Source of the DNA: Annulohypoxylon bovei var. microspora
Lineage: Eukaryota; Ascomycota; Sordariomycetes; Xylariales; Hypoxylaceae
Assembly (NCBI GenBank): GCA_022836615.1
Contig: MU405356.1
Coordinates: 31,585 to 95,584 of the forward strand
DNA: 64,000 nucleotides
Direction: 5' to 3'
Under the pieces are notes generated by a model. It saw nothing but the letters and a program-made list of their open reading frames with translations, searched no databases and was not told the DNA's origin. Positions 12,461 to 23,744 of the stretch are shown here, piece after piece. Both the position numbers and the translations under genes were made by a program. Within the stretch, counting starts at the first letter, position 1. Each line of letters opens with the position of its first letter.

Positions 12461-14943
12461 ATGGGAATCTTCAAGCCATTTTCTTGGCTCGGCGGAGTCA
12501 CGCTGTGCCAGCTTGTGCTAGCTCGGTGCGGTCACGCCCAAGACAACGACACGAGCTGGCACCAATATGTCCGCGCCCCAACAAGCAGCACCGTCAAGCC
12601 GAAGGCTGTTCTCGGCGCGTACACATCGGGGGGCGTAACAAACCCCGAAGGTCTCGTAACCGGGACCAACGTGGCGACCCTAAGCCGCGCGGAAAACGAC
12701 ACCGAGATCCCCACCGTCGTCCTCGACTTCGGCCAGAACATCGTCGGCCTGCTGGAAATCGACTTCGCGCGCTCGACCAACGCCTCGGGCGAGTTTCCCG
12801 GACTCAGAGTGTATTTCTCGGAGAGCTTGGAGTTTCTCGGGAATACGAGCGATTTTACGCGCTCCGATAACGCGGGTCAGGGGAGCGGTGTAAGCTTTGC
12901 CTGGGATACTGGAGTTAGGATCGATAGCTGACTTTGTAGGATCCTCCGAAAATTGTGACCTCCGGGACCGATCAGGTGAGACGTTCTCGGCCGAGATAAA
13001 AATGTGTCTTGTATGGGTGTATGGTTCTAACTAGCATCCCTAGGTTGCCGTGAAGAACGAGCCGTACACATGGCTCGACCAGTGGGGTTGCGAATTCGGA
13101 AGCCAGGTCTGCTCGGACGGCCTCCACGGCTTCCGATACCTGAAAATCGAGCTGGACGCACTCGCGGAAGACGCCCCTTACACGTCTCCGTATGGCGAGG
13201 TCGCCATCAACTCCGTCAGCCTGCAATGGTCTGGGTATCTAGGCACCCCCGATTCCTACACAGGTTGGTTCGAATGTTCAGACGCGGACCTTACGCAGTG
13301 GTGGTACGACGGCGCGTACACGACCGAGATGTGTACGGACGTCTTCCGGGACAACGATACAGAGCCCCGTGGAGCCTCAAGTGCGTCCCTTTTAGGCAAG
13401 TGGGTGCTCCTCGACGGGGCGAAGAGGGATAGGGATCCGTACATGGGAGACCTAGCAGTCACGGCGTTGACGAGTTACCTCACTCACGACTTCCCCGAAG
13501 CAGCTCGGAACGTTATGGAAGACCTGGCGCAACACCAGAGGAATGACGGGTGGATACCGCCTGCGAGCATGTTTGTCACTCCCCTATTTCTTACGTCCAA
13601 ATTTTCTCTTGTTGTCGTCGAGAAGCCGTATTCTAACATCGCCAAAGCAATAACTACGGGCTCCAGCTTTTTGACTACCCTCTGTGGTGGGTCACATGTA
13701 GCTGGGACCACGTCCTGTACACGGGCAACCTGTCGTACATCGAGACGTACTACCCGACTCTAGTGAAGGTCCTCGATACCTACTACGTCTCCCACACAGA
13801 CTCGGCAACTTCTCTCCTCGTCCGGCAAGAGGGGTACGGCGACTACGCCTTCATCCCGCGCGACGGCTCGGCAACCTACTACAGCGCACTGTACGTGCTA
13901 GCGCTCACCCGGGCCGCGGACCTAGCCTCGCTCCTCTCGAAGCCCTCCGACGCCTCCCGCTGGCGCGACAGGGCCGCCAACGTATCCGCGGGCGTGCGCG
14001 CCAACCTCTGGGACGCCGAAGCGGGCGCCTTCTACGACCGCAAGTGCGCCGGGAGCGGGTGCAGCGCGCACGCGCAGGACGGGAACAGCATCGCGATCCT
14101 AGCCGGCGTCACCTCTTCTCCTGCCAATTCCAGCAGCAGCAGCAGCACCATCCAGTACGCGGAATCAGCATTATCGTACCTCGAGAACGCGACGGCGAAG
14201 CCGTACGGGCACGCCTTCTACGACGCCGGCGGGGACGAGCTGGGAGAGGGGTACAGCGAGAGGGTCTACCCGTTCGTGTCGTACTTCGAGACGGCGGCGC
14301 GGTTCGAGAGCGGGCTCGCGGACTCGGCGGTCGCGCTGCTGAGGGCTACGTATGGACACATGGCGGCTGGAGACCCCGGGGCGACGATGTGGGAGGGCGT
14401 TGGGGTGAATGGGAGTAAGGTGCGTAGTTTTGGGTCTCGCTTATGAATTTTCCGCATCCATCCATATTTACGGGATTTTTCTTTGGTGTTTTTTTTTAAA
14501 AAAAAAAAGAAGGAACACGAAAAAAAAACTTACACAGCTTATAGTACGAAGGCGCTTTCACGAGCCTGGCCCACGGTTGGTCGACGGGCGTAACGCCACT
14601 TCTCACGACCTACGTCCTTGGAGTACGCCCCCTGAAGCCCGGGTTCCAGGAATGGACTGTCCAGCCACTTCCCAGCTCAGATCTGACTTGGGCTAAGGGG
14701 GTTGTGCCGACGCCGTATGGGCCGCTAAGCGTAAGCTGGGAAAGGAATCAGACAGATGGGAGGCTTATGGTGAATGTTACGCCACCGCCGGGCACTAACG
14801 GGACTGTAATTGTTCCCGAAGTACAGGGAGAAGAAAAAGGCCAGAAGGCTTGGGCCAATGGCGGGACTGGGCTAGAAGGTGAAGTTGCTGATAAGTCTGT
14901 TTTGTTTAGAGTCGAGGGAGGAAGGGAGTATTTTGTTCGCTGA
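12461..14943 (+). CDS. Secreted alpha-L-rhamnosidase-like glycosidase (GH78, six-hairpin fold)
   Basis: Predicted extracellular enzyme that removes terminal alpha-L-rhamnose from plant glycosides or pectic polymers. Five exons (12461-12889, 12940-12975, 13044-13570, 13648-14419, 14545-14943) give 720 aa; all joins keep frame. Residues 1-27 look like a signal peptide ending near CGHAQ. Next comes a beta-sandwich part (VVLDFGQNIVGLLEIDF) and then the alpha/alpha-barrel with the GH78 signature LLDGAKRDRDPYMGDL and WDHVLYTGNLSYIETYYPTL. The C-terminal part has LAHGWSTGVTPLLTTYVLGV and a final beta domain. Exon 2 is only 36 nt. Intron 4 (125 bp) is unusually long here and contains a T-run/A-run near 14490-14530 that can form a hairpin. 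Exon 4 is markedly richer in third-position G/C than exon 1. Substrate specificity cannot be read from the sequence. Confidence 0.9.
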
Positions 14944-15538
14944 TTACCTAAGTGTCTTGAGGATATTAATAAGCACAATTACTTAGTAAGGGGCCAGAAT
15001 GGCGTCAAATTAAACTGGCCACGTGTGAAGTGATGTTAATATTACTGTCAAGCACTGTAAGCTTGCTATCCCCTTCTTACCTAATCAACACTTCTTGCCA
15101 GCCAAATATTATGTAAGCTTCCCAAGTAGGCAGTCTAAGGGATCGACTTTTGTACAGTGTTAGGTACTCATTTAATCTGACGCTATTCCGAAAGCCAAAT
15201 TCAGAGATTTCAAGATCGAAAAGTCTCAGTTCTACGAAATAGTCACGAGATGGTTTCGTTGAAAATAATAGTTGCTCGCATAAAATATACCTAAGCATGC
15301 GTACTAAGGCAATTTCTAGACAGTAGCTTCATAGAAGATATCCCCCTAATTCCCCCTTAAAAGTTAAGATCAATCGTAGAGAAGATGCCGCTCAAGTTAG
15401 GATAAGAAGGATACCCCCTCACAAGTTCTGCCATCCGCGCGGGTGGAAAAAAGAAACAGAGTCAACTAATACCACAAAACCGGCAAAGATGCAAGAACCA
15501 GAAGAATCCCAACGCAACGTGCCAACACACCCACACCT
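14944..15538. other. Intergenic DNA between convergent genes
   Basis: The 3' regions of the rhamnosidase (plus) and the Ser-rich membrane protein (minus) face each other here. I see no gene or notable repeat. Confidence 0.6.
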
Positions 15539-16840
15539 TCAAGCAAGCTTGACTCCCTGCCCCTGCTCCAGCCCGTGAAACCTCCCCTCCGCGCCCGTCT
15601 CGAATTCACCATCCTCGAACCGCCCCTTAGCCGCAGCCGTAGCCGCAGCAGCAGCAGCAGCGCGCCGTCTCTTATCCCTACTTTTGCGGCGATACAAGAC
15701 CCCGAACCCCAGAAGCGAGAGCACGGCCGTCGCCGCAGCAGCGCCCATCAGGCCGGCGACCGCGCACCTAGACGCCAGCGCGCTGTCGCCGAAGATCGAC
15801 ACGTCCGCCCTCCCTACGATCTGCGGAGTCGCCGAAGGCGTCAGCGATACAGTCACGGTATCCGTTTCCCTGAGCGTGACCGGGCACCCCATATCCGCGA
15901 TGCCCAGCACTTCCTCCGTCCTCGCCTGCAGCCCGTCACCAGATCCAGAGCTAGAGCTAGAACTCGAACTCGAACTCGAACTGGCACTAGAACCAGAACC
16001 AGACCCAGCCGTACTCAGCACCAGCGGGAACACCTTGCGAAAGATAGTCGCCGCGTGCTCCGGGTCGGGGTCCTCGGGCACGTCCGCGGGCCAGGTGTAC
16101 GCCTCGAAGGTGGTGGACGTGGTGCCGCTCATGGTCGGCGTGGAGTACGCGGGGTCCCAGCTCATCCAGACGCGCGTCGTGCCCGTGCCCGTCAGCACGC
16201 TGCGGCACAGCCGCTGCGGGGCCTGCAGGTCGCCGTCGCCGGTCCGCGTCGCGCAGGCCCAGTCGCCGGGCGGGCAGCACCAGGCCTGGGGGTAGTACTC
16301 CTTATCGCCGTCGGGGCCCCTGGCCTCGAAGCCCCTCGCGTCGCGGACCACGTGCCGTAGCCCGCCCGCCGTGATCGTCGTGGTGCACGCGGTGGTCCAG
16401 CCCTCGAGGCAGTTGCCGCCGCCGAAGGCGACGGTCGACCCCTGGCCCTCGTCGTGGCTGTAGCTGGCGCCGTTGAGCTCGCCCCACTCGTTGTCGAAGA
16501 GGGCGAAGTAGTTCTGGGGCCAGCAGTCGGGGACGAAGCCGATGAGCTCGCCCATGCCCGGGTTGGCCTGGACGGCCATGCAGTGCTGGCCGGAGAGCGG
16601 GTGCGGGCTGTGGGCCGCCGTGTTCATGCTGTACGTGTAGTACGACACGCCGCGGCAGAACACCGACAGCGAGCACGAGTTCGGCATCTGCGACCCCGTC
16701 CCCGTGTCCGTGTCGCTGCGCGACCGGATCGGCGCGTACGGCGTCGTCTGCTCCGGCATGATGTACGTCGTCTCCGAGATTATCCCGTCGTCGCCGCGCG
16801 ACGTTCGGGTCACGGCCGTCACGGCCGTCGCTGCCGTCAT
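15539..16840 (-). CDS. Ser-rich single-pass membrane protein of unknown function
   Basis: Single exon, 433 aa. The N-terminal approximately 250 residues are Cys- and Trp-rich (CLEGWTTACTTT, YYPQAWCCPPGDWACAT), resembling fungal extracellular domains with a CCP motif. A Ser/Gly homopolymer-like stalk follows (about 20 residues), then one hydrophobic segment (AVAGLMGAAAATAVLSLLGF), a basic stop-transfer KSRDKRRR and an Ala-rich, acidic cytoplasmic tail. This layout suggests a surface sensor or anchored protein, which is inference only. No N-terminal signal peptide is visible, and an in-frame TAG lies 21 bases upstream of the ATG, so a longer N-terminus would need another exon; the single membrane segment could itself act as the insertion signal. 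The gene is very GC-rich, with long open frames on the other strand that I treat as shadows. Confidence 0.72.
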   Translation of the reverse strand: MTAATAVTAVTRTSRGDDGIISETTYIMPEQTTPYAPIRSRSDTDTGTGSQMPNSCSLSVFCRGVSYYTYSMNTAAHSPHPLSGQHCMAVQANPGMGELIGFVPDCWPQNYFALFDNEWGELNGASYSHDEGQGSTVAFGGGNCLEGWTTACTTTITAGGLRHVVRDARGFEARGPDGDKEYYPQAWCCPPGDWACATRTGDGDLQAPQRLCRSVLTGTGTTRVWMSWDPAYSTPTMSGTTSTTFEAYTWPADVPEDPDPEHAATIFRKVFPLVLSTAGSGSGSSASSSSSSSSSSSSGSGDGLQARTEEVLGIADMGCPVTLRETDTVTVSLTPSATPQIVGRADVSIFGDSALASRCAVAGLMGAAAATAVLSLLGFGVLYRRKSRDKRRRAAAAAAATAAAKGRFEDGEFETGAEGRFHGLEQGQGVKLA

Positions 16841-17812
16841 GGTGTCGGTGTCGGTCTAGCGGTTGATTTCAGTTTTAGTTTTCCCCGTAGTTCATTTTCT
16901 TACTTTAGAATATGGGTAGGAGTGGTAAATATCAGACAAGTATATGTCAGAATACCCATGTGCCCCCTAGACGGGTTTCTAACTAAAAAAAAGGGGCTAG
17001 ATTACCCGTTGAAGATGATAGGATCAAACGCTTGATTATTATCCGACTTGGGAATTCGATGTGTTTTACCATGCTATATATAACCTACATAAGTCGACTA
17101 GCACACCAGAGCAAACACGGGAGCAAGTACAGATTACGCTAGGAAGCGAATCTGGTGGCACGAGGGGAAGTCGAGATCCAGCAGTGTGTGCTCCTCGCAC
17201 TCGCGAGTTTATAGATGGCCGTGGAACTCCGGCATATTGAGTCGCAGGGGAAAACGTGTTTCGGGAAGCTGTCATTAGTAAAAAAAAAAACACGCCGATT
17301 TACGTCGTTCGAGGGCACAATGAAATAGCTCATGGCATGGCTTTCGACCATGGCCATGTTACCGTAGCGCGTCATACTTCGCAAGCCAGTTGACTCGAAG
17401 TAGCCTGTCTTACGTCGTCACAGTACCCATTTCCGCATATTGTCAATATACCCGATCAAGTCGATCCCCGGCGTAGGACAGAGTCCACAGTATCATCGTT
17501 AATACCGAAGCTTACGTGGCGATTTTAAGAATCGTGACCCTCTACTCATGTAAGAGGTTAGTATCCCAGTATCTGATGGAATTGGGAATGCATTAGTCAG
17601 TCAGGTATGTTCGTGAACCGGTCTCTATCGTACACGGTCCCATATTTGTTGCTGCTATTATACATCTTTGTACACTGTATAGTATCTGGAGTAGAGCAGC
17701 CCGAAAGTCGAGATCCGGCAGGCCATATCGCCAGGATCACAGATTATCGCTTCGTTGCTTGATAGTGTGCCGTTTTCACCGTTGACTAGATGAAGAGTGA
17801 GTCTTATACCGC
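16841..17812. other. Intergenic DNA
   Basis: Promoter of the membrane-protein gene on one side (a TATATATA run near 17074-17081) and the 3' side of the MPP alpha gene on the other. Two small minus-strand frames near 17066-17384 have no recognisable content. Confidence 0.55.
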
Positions 17813-19639
17813 TCACCGTCTACCCAACCCCCATTTGAATATCTTGTCCTGGATCTCTTCCCAAGATGCCTGTTTCGCGACACTAAAAGGGTCCTGTACC
17901 TCTTGTAGCACCACAGTCGGGGAACCACTTCCCTTGCCGTTGTTCTGTACTAGTCCTCCCACGACCTCCTTCGCTACCCGACGTAAGTCATAGACGGTTA
18001 GGTTCTCTATTTTTTGGCACATCTCTTGCACCGGTATCTTACGCCCATGCACCTGTACCTGTCTGCCTAGGTCCTCCAATTCGACCATCCGGCTCTCGAG
18101 GTTCATCAGCAGGCTGGAGCGTAGCTGGTTCTTGGCGCGGTCGACTTCTTCTTGCTTCAGGCCCGCAAAGCCCGTGTCTATGGCAAGCGCCTTTAACTCC
18201 TGACACATGACATTAAGCATGTCTTGGGTGCGGCTAGGATGGCACTGGGCAGAGATGCCAAACAGTCCGGAATCCGTGTAAGAATGGTTGAAGGCCTGGC
18301 AAGACTCTACCCAATGGTACTGGTTTAAGACATTTGTATACAGCCTCGAATACATGCCCTTTCCGGGTCCACCGGCCGAGAAAGATCCGCCGCCGCCGAG
18401 AAGAGTGTTGAGTGTTGCAAGGGCATAGATATCATCCGATCCGATGGGTAATCCTTCAAAGGCGAGGTGGATGTAAGTGTGAGAGGGCTGGTTAGCGTTG
18501 ATAGACAGAGGCTGCGGCGGAAGTGCAACGAAACCACCGGTGTAATGTGAAGGCATGGTGATTTGTTCCAAAGTTGGAGCGAAAGTTAGTGCATTGGAGA
18601 CGGAAGCATTGCGGCTTGCGGAGGTAGAGAGGTTCTTGAAGAGTGGTATCCTTGACATTATACCAGATGATTGTGAAGAGGAAGATGGAGTAGATGATAG
18701 TGAAGAAGCTGAGACGTCGGCCTTGTCTGATGATAATGAATCGACAGATGTCTCTGATCCGGTCCGTGACAAGATGGGTTGTTCGGAACCCTTCATACCC
18801 CCGAAGAAGGTAGATGCCAGTTCTACAGCATCAGAGTGTGGGATGCCGGCAAAGGCCACGACAGTTCTTTCCGGGCGATAGAAGGTATCCCTATATGTGC
18901 GGAGAACTGAACTATTGATATCTGGTATGCGTTCCCTGGGAATTAACAGTGGATTACCCAGAGTGTTGCCCTTGAACGCAGCCATATGAACCAACTCGGG
19001 TATGATTAAGTCAGGTCTCTTCCATATCTCGCCGATCTCATATTCGGCTGTTAATAGTTCTCTATTAATTTCGTTTTCGGTAATTCGGGGATTTTGGATT
19101 GTATCAGCAAGAAGTTCGGTTGCTGTCGGGATGGTGGAGTTGAAGGTGGCGGCCTGGTACATGATAGACTCTCGGGACGAAACACATTGTACGTTCCCTC
19201 CTAGAGACTCGACTATTTGTTGCATGTCTTCGGCGCTTTTATTCTCAGTTGACTGGAAAGCCATCCGATCAATAATATGGCTTACGCCACTTAAGTAATT
19301 GTTCTCAAATCTCGACCCGCCTTCGATGTAAACGCCAACGCCGGAAAAAGATCCGGGAAGGGCTTCGGATGCCACGCGTACGCCATTTGGTAATGTTGTT
19401 ATTTGGTCCAGATCTGTTGGTTCCTATTGATAGTCAGTCTACATGCTTGAGTCGAGTTGAGGGGCATAGAATGCAGAGTAGAGCATAGTAATACATAGTA
19501 GATCGCATACCTTCCCACCCGGTATATCCACCGCGGTGGCTAATGAACGAGTCTGAAGTGGTCGAAATGACCTAGCGCTTGTTCGCGCAGAAGAGGCGAT
19601 GCCTCTGTTCAGGTATCTTGACAAGCGCGCGCGATACAT
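17813..19639 (-). CDS. MAS2: Mitochondrial processing peptidase alpha subunit
   Basis: Substrate-recognition subunit of the matrix heterodimer that removes import presequences. Exons on the minus strand are 19639-19511 and 19423-17813 (intron 87 bp, GTATGC..AATAG), giving 579 aa. Residues 1 to about 35 are Arg/Ser/Ala-rich with no acidic residue, a typical presequence. The M16 fold starts at TTLPNGVRVASEALPGSFSG. As expected for the alpha subunit, the zinc motif HXXEH of the beta subunit is replaced by SHIIDRMAF. The Gly-rich loop GGGGSFSAGGPGKGMYSRLY, which binds presequences, is intact. A Ser/Asp-rich insertion (about residues 265-305) separates the two M16 halves. The gene diverges from EFM4 across a 427-bp shared upstream region. 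Confidence 0.95.
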
Positions 19640-20066
19640 GTTGGCGGCATTGGATTTGTGAAATTATAGAATAGGCAAATTGACAAATTGACAAAGTGAC
19701 GACAGAAAAGTTCAAGAAATGGAGCTTATCATTTTATCGATCGTATCTAACGGAAAAGTTTGGATGTGGGTCTTTTCGTTAAAGATGTTAGTCATCTTGG
19801 CAACCGTATTTTATGGAATTTCTGCATATGCCCTGCCCCTCCATTCTACTCACACCATCCTGTGAATTTATTACCAAAGCATAACACTATAATGAAGCGC
19901 GCGTAGACTAGATTCGATTACAATGACACTTCAATTATAGCCAACAACTCAATATGTTCCTCTTACACAGTTGACGCAGTTGACAGATTTCGATTGATAT
20001 ATAACACAATCTAGTCACTCTAGCTAACCTTCCAAGCTGTCTTTAAAAAGCCCAAGTGAATCTACC
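19640..20066. promoter_or_regulatory. Shared divergent promoter region of MPP alpha and EFM4
   Basis: 427 bp between two start codons on opposite strands, so it must hold both promoters. No specific factor site stands out. A repeated GACAAATTGACAAAGTGAC-like stretch lies near 19680-19700. Confidence 0.5.
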
Positions 20067-20951
20067 ATGTCCAAGCCAATCCACCTCGAGCCCTCTGAGC
20101 TAGGCACGAAGGAATAGTATGGAAGCTCCTCTATACATATTTATATCTTCTCTCAATATCAGTCAGCTAACAAACTACAAACCCAAAGCTGGGACAGCCT
20201 CTACACGACCGAGCTGACCAACCACACACACAACCCCACCGACACCGGCACCGTGTGGTTCGACGACTCCGACGCCGAAACCAAGCTCATCGAATTCCTC
20301 AGCTCTCCCACGCACGACCTCGGGCTCTCCCCAGCCACCTCCACGTTTCTAGACCTCGGCACCGGCAACGGGTCGCTCCTCTTCGGGCTGCGGGACGCGG
20401 GGTGGATGGGGCGCATGCTAGGAGTCGACTACTCGCGGCAGAGCGTCGAGTTCGCGCGGCGCCTAGCCCAGGCGCGGTGCTCTCCCGAGTCGTCCTCGGA
20501 CCCGGATTCGTCGCACGACGAAGAGGAAGACGAGCCGCCGATTTCCTTCCTCGAGCACGACATCCTCCAGACACCTCCTACCGCCCTGCTCACCAGCTCC
20601 CAGTCGCAAGGTTGGGACGTCGTGTTAGACAAGGGGACCTTCGACGCCATATCCCTGTCCTCCGAAACCTCCCCCGCGACGGGCCGGCGCGTCGTCGAGT
20701 CCTACCGATCGAAGATAACGCCGCTGGTGCGCGAAGGGGGTCTATTCCTCGTCACAAGCTGCAACTGGACCGAGGCCGAGCTGCAGGGCTGGTTCGAGGG
20801 TGCCGCTAAGGAAGAAGAAAACGAGGAGACGAGGAGATGGCGGTTCGAGCAGGTCGGCAGAGTCGAGTACCCTAGCTTTAGCTTTGGCGGCGTCAAGGGG
20901 CAGACTATTAGTAGCTTGTGCTTTAGAAAGGTGAGGAATACCGAAAGCTAG
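20067..20951 (+). CDS. EFM4: Protein-lysine N-methyltransferase EFM4 (METTL10 family)
   Basis: SAM-dependent cytosolic enzyme that in yeast methylates a lysine of translation elongation factor 1A. Exons 20067-20116 and 20189-20951 (intron 72 bp, GTATGG..AAAG) give 270 aa. The join restores the family hallmark LGTKEYWDSLYTTEL, followed by GTVWFDDSDAETK. Motif I is FLDLGTGNGSLLFGL (glycine loop for SAM), and the post-motif region is DVVLDKGTFDAISLS, characteristic of this family. An acidic Ser/Asp/Glu insertion (SSDPDSSHDEEEDE) sits between them. The gene is GC-rich, so large shadow frames exist in both other plus frames. The target is inferred from orthology. Confidence 0.92.
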
Positions 20952-21481
20952 CATTCGAGTACTACTAGTTACTACAAACATAGACACGGCAGTGTGGCAG
21001 TTGTAACCGAAAGAAAGGAAAAAAGATACCCCTAGTAGTGAAATACAACACGAATAAAACAACAAGAGTATTACTGTAAAATTTGATTTGGGTTGACTGA
21101 GATCTATTAAACTCATCATGATTTTTTTTCGTTCTTTTTATCTTACACGCACCAGGCAACTTTGCCAGGATGATGATTAGCCCGTCCGGACTTCTGTGGC
21201 TCTCAATGACCTTCTATAGGAGCTTGTGTAACTTTCAAGTCCCATTTACAGGCTAAATGCCGAGCAGAACACAAACCTCCAAAAAATGCATGACGACCGT
21301 GTGCGTGCCTCCCATACGTCTTTCTGATCTACGAACCCTCAAAAATAATAGGTTCTTAAGGACTTCTTTGTACGAACTAGGGCGCTAGACAAGTTCGGGA
21401 TAGCTATCTCGCGAGAGCGTGCAATTGGGACACTCTAGGACGTGGTCGCACGTTGGGAAGAGTTCTCTTTAAGTGTCTCAT
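20952..21481. other. Intergenic DNA between convergent genes
   Basis: 3' regions of EFM4 and the PP2A scaffold gene. Nothing else recognised. Confidence 0.6.
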
Positions 21482-23744
21482 CTACGGCGACGTGTTCATA
21501 GGCTCTCCACCCATCCCGGGAATCCCTGCTAACGCGGTCGTGGCGAAGTAGCGCACATCCACATCCTCGTCCTTCTGCAATTTCTCTAAGCTTGGCAAGA
21601 TCCGCTGTTGGAGAAGCTCGGTCGCGCGCGGGGACGGTGTGGTAGACGTAGTCGGGGTTCCGGCTTTTTCTAAGCTGTAGATCGTGCCCTCCTCCGGAAG
21701 TCGCTTCAGAACGTCGATAAGTACGGCGTACGTCTTCGCCACGTTGAAGCGGATGTTAGGGATGTCATCCTCGACCAGCTTCTCCAGCATAGGGAGAATC
21801 GATTTCCCGATAACATCCAGGCTAACAACAGTAGCCAGAGTCTATAAATGGTTAGAATCCGTAAAGAAATCCCTAGATACAGCAAGGGTACTTACCGAAA
21901 TGGCGAAGCAAGTCGTCATTCGGTACAAATAATTCGGGTGAGAGCCCATAGCCATCACCTTGGGAATTATTGCCTCGCTGGCCCACTCGACACCGAAGAC
22001 TTCGGTAAGCTTCTTTAGGTTATGGGTTGCAGCTTCTCGGATGGAGAAAACGGTGTCTCCGAGCCAACCCATGCACAACGAACTCAACTTCTCGTCGAAG
22101 AACTTGACGCCCAGCTGGCTAGCGAGAAGAGGGATGTACTCGATGATAGCGAGTCGAACTCTCCATTGCTTGTCTTCTGCGAGTTGCACGATGGCCGGTA
22201 GTAGTGATTGGGAAAGCAAGTCGATGCCGATAACTGAAGAGTGTTAGAATACCGATTTTTTATGACCAGGGAGTTGTAGTGGTATATACCTTGGTTGACA
22301 AGTTCAAGCTTGGAAATGATGTGAAGGCGCACTTCGGGGAACTCGTCCTTCAGCATCTGCAAAAACATGGGGAGGAGGTGGTCGATAGTCCTATCAAATA
22401 TTAGTAATTTGGGATTCCAGGAATACTAAATAATATAACCTACTCTTGTTTGCCCAGGATGGGTGCTAGTCCGCTGATCTGGGTGCCAAGAGCGGCACGA
22501 ACGTGCTGGGATGTGTCGGAGACAAGGTCCTCGATAGAACTCATGATCTCGTTGAGCAGGGTCGTCCTATCGACCAAGGTGCAGAAACCAGGGATCTGGC
22601 CAGCGATGGCAGTTCGAACCTCAGCCTCGTTGTCTTTCAAAAGTTTGACGAACGAAGGTACTAGATCTCTCGTGACTACTTCCTCGTCTACAGCCTTCGC
22701 AATCTGCATCACCCATCATTAGTATAGGTCATGTAAAACGTAAATCGGAGTCTATACCTTCTCAAATCTATCGGCAATCATATACCGAACCCTCCAGCTC
22801 TTGTCCTCTATCAGGTTACGTAAAGACGTGAGCAAGACTCCGTGACTTCCTTGTTGCTCCTTGGGCACGACTTCGGCAATGGAAACGAGGATTTCCACCG
22901 TCAGTAATCGGACACTATCCTGATCGTCTTGTGCAAGGTGTTGGAAAAGGGGTATCATTTCTTCGACGACAATAGCAGCGGGCATCTCCTTCACAAATTT
23001 GGCCATGTTGGTAGCAGATTGTCTTCGCACCATGGGTGTCTCATCGTGTACTAGGAGACCGAATTGTTGGCGAAGTTGTTCCTGGACAGGCGGGGAGACT
23101 TTCTTGTAAGGTGTAGTGTATAGCCCACACCCGGACACTTTAGACGTGAACCAGTCTGCCTTGGAGAGTCGGATAGTTAACGGGATGAAGTATTCTTCAA
23201 CCTGTTGGGACGAAAGTTCGTTGCAGATCTTGTTGAGGGATTCGACGGCCTGCGGGGAAATGTTAGTAGAGTAGACGATAGTAATTATTTGCGAGACGGT
23301 TAGGACGGACCTTATCCCGAACGACGGGCTCTTCGATAGCTGCGAGATTCTCGAGGGGGGAAAGGAGGACGTGGCCATACTGAGGGCCACCGACGTATTC
23401 AATAAAACTGCCCAGCTCTTCGCTCAGGGCTACGAGAACTTCATCTTCATCTTCGACCGACTCTGATTCTGGGGTTAGACCTGTTCTGAGTTGGAGCGCG
23501 GGGATCGCTATCTGACCATCTAAAAAGGGAATGAGTTCGTCACGAGTGCGCTCTGCACCTAGAGCAAGCGCAATTGTCGAGAGACGATGGATGGCGTTCA
23601 ATCGTAGAAGAACATCGTCGTGCTGTAAACAAAGTCAGAAGTTGATGTACTAGTGCATCGGCTAGGTCACCGCCTTACCTTTAATTCATCTATGAGCACG
23701 GCGATGGGGTAAAGCTCATCGTTCGCATTTGGCGCGTCAGCCAT
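21482..23744 (-). CDS. TPD3: Protein phosphatase 2A scaffold (A / PR65) subunit
   Basis: HEAT-repeat scaffold that joins the catalytic C and regulatory B subunits of PP2A. Seven exons on the minus strand: 23744-23679, 23622-23311, 23249-22758, 22703-22444, 22390-22290, 22233-21896, 21841-21482, giving 642 aa. The six introns are 53-61 bp and each join keeps frame. Start MADAPNANDELYPIAVLIDELK matches the family N-terminus. Successive HEAT repeats are visible, for example DETPMVRRQSATNMAKFVKE, DKSWRVRYMIADRFEKIAKA, EVRTAIAGQIPGF and DKQWRVRLAIIEYIPLLASQ. Length is slightly above the usual 590-620 aa because of a Thr/Ser/Pro-rich insertion (about 25 residues) in the last repeat region. Confidence 0.96.

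Noticed and set aside
15575..17035. Long plus-strand frames (261, 203 and 193 codons) opposite the Ser-rich membrane protein
   Set aside because: Arg/Ala/Pro-rich shadows of a very GC-rich gene; the minus-strand product has a sensible domain layout.
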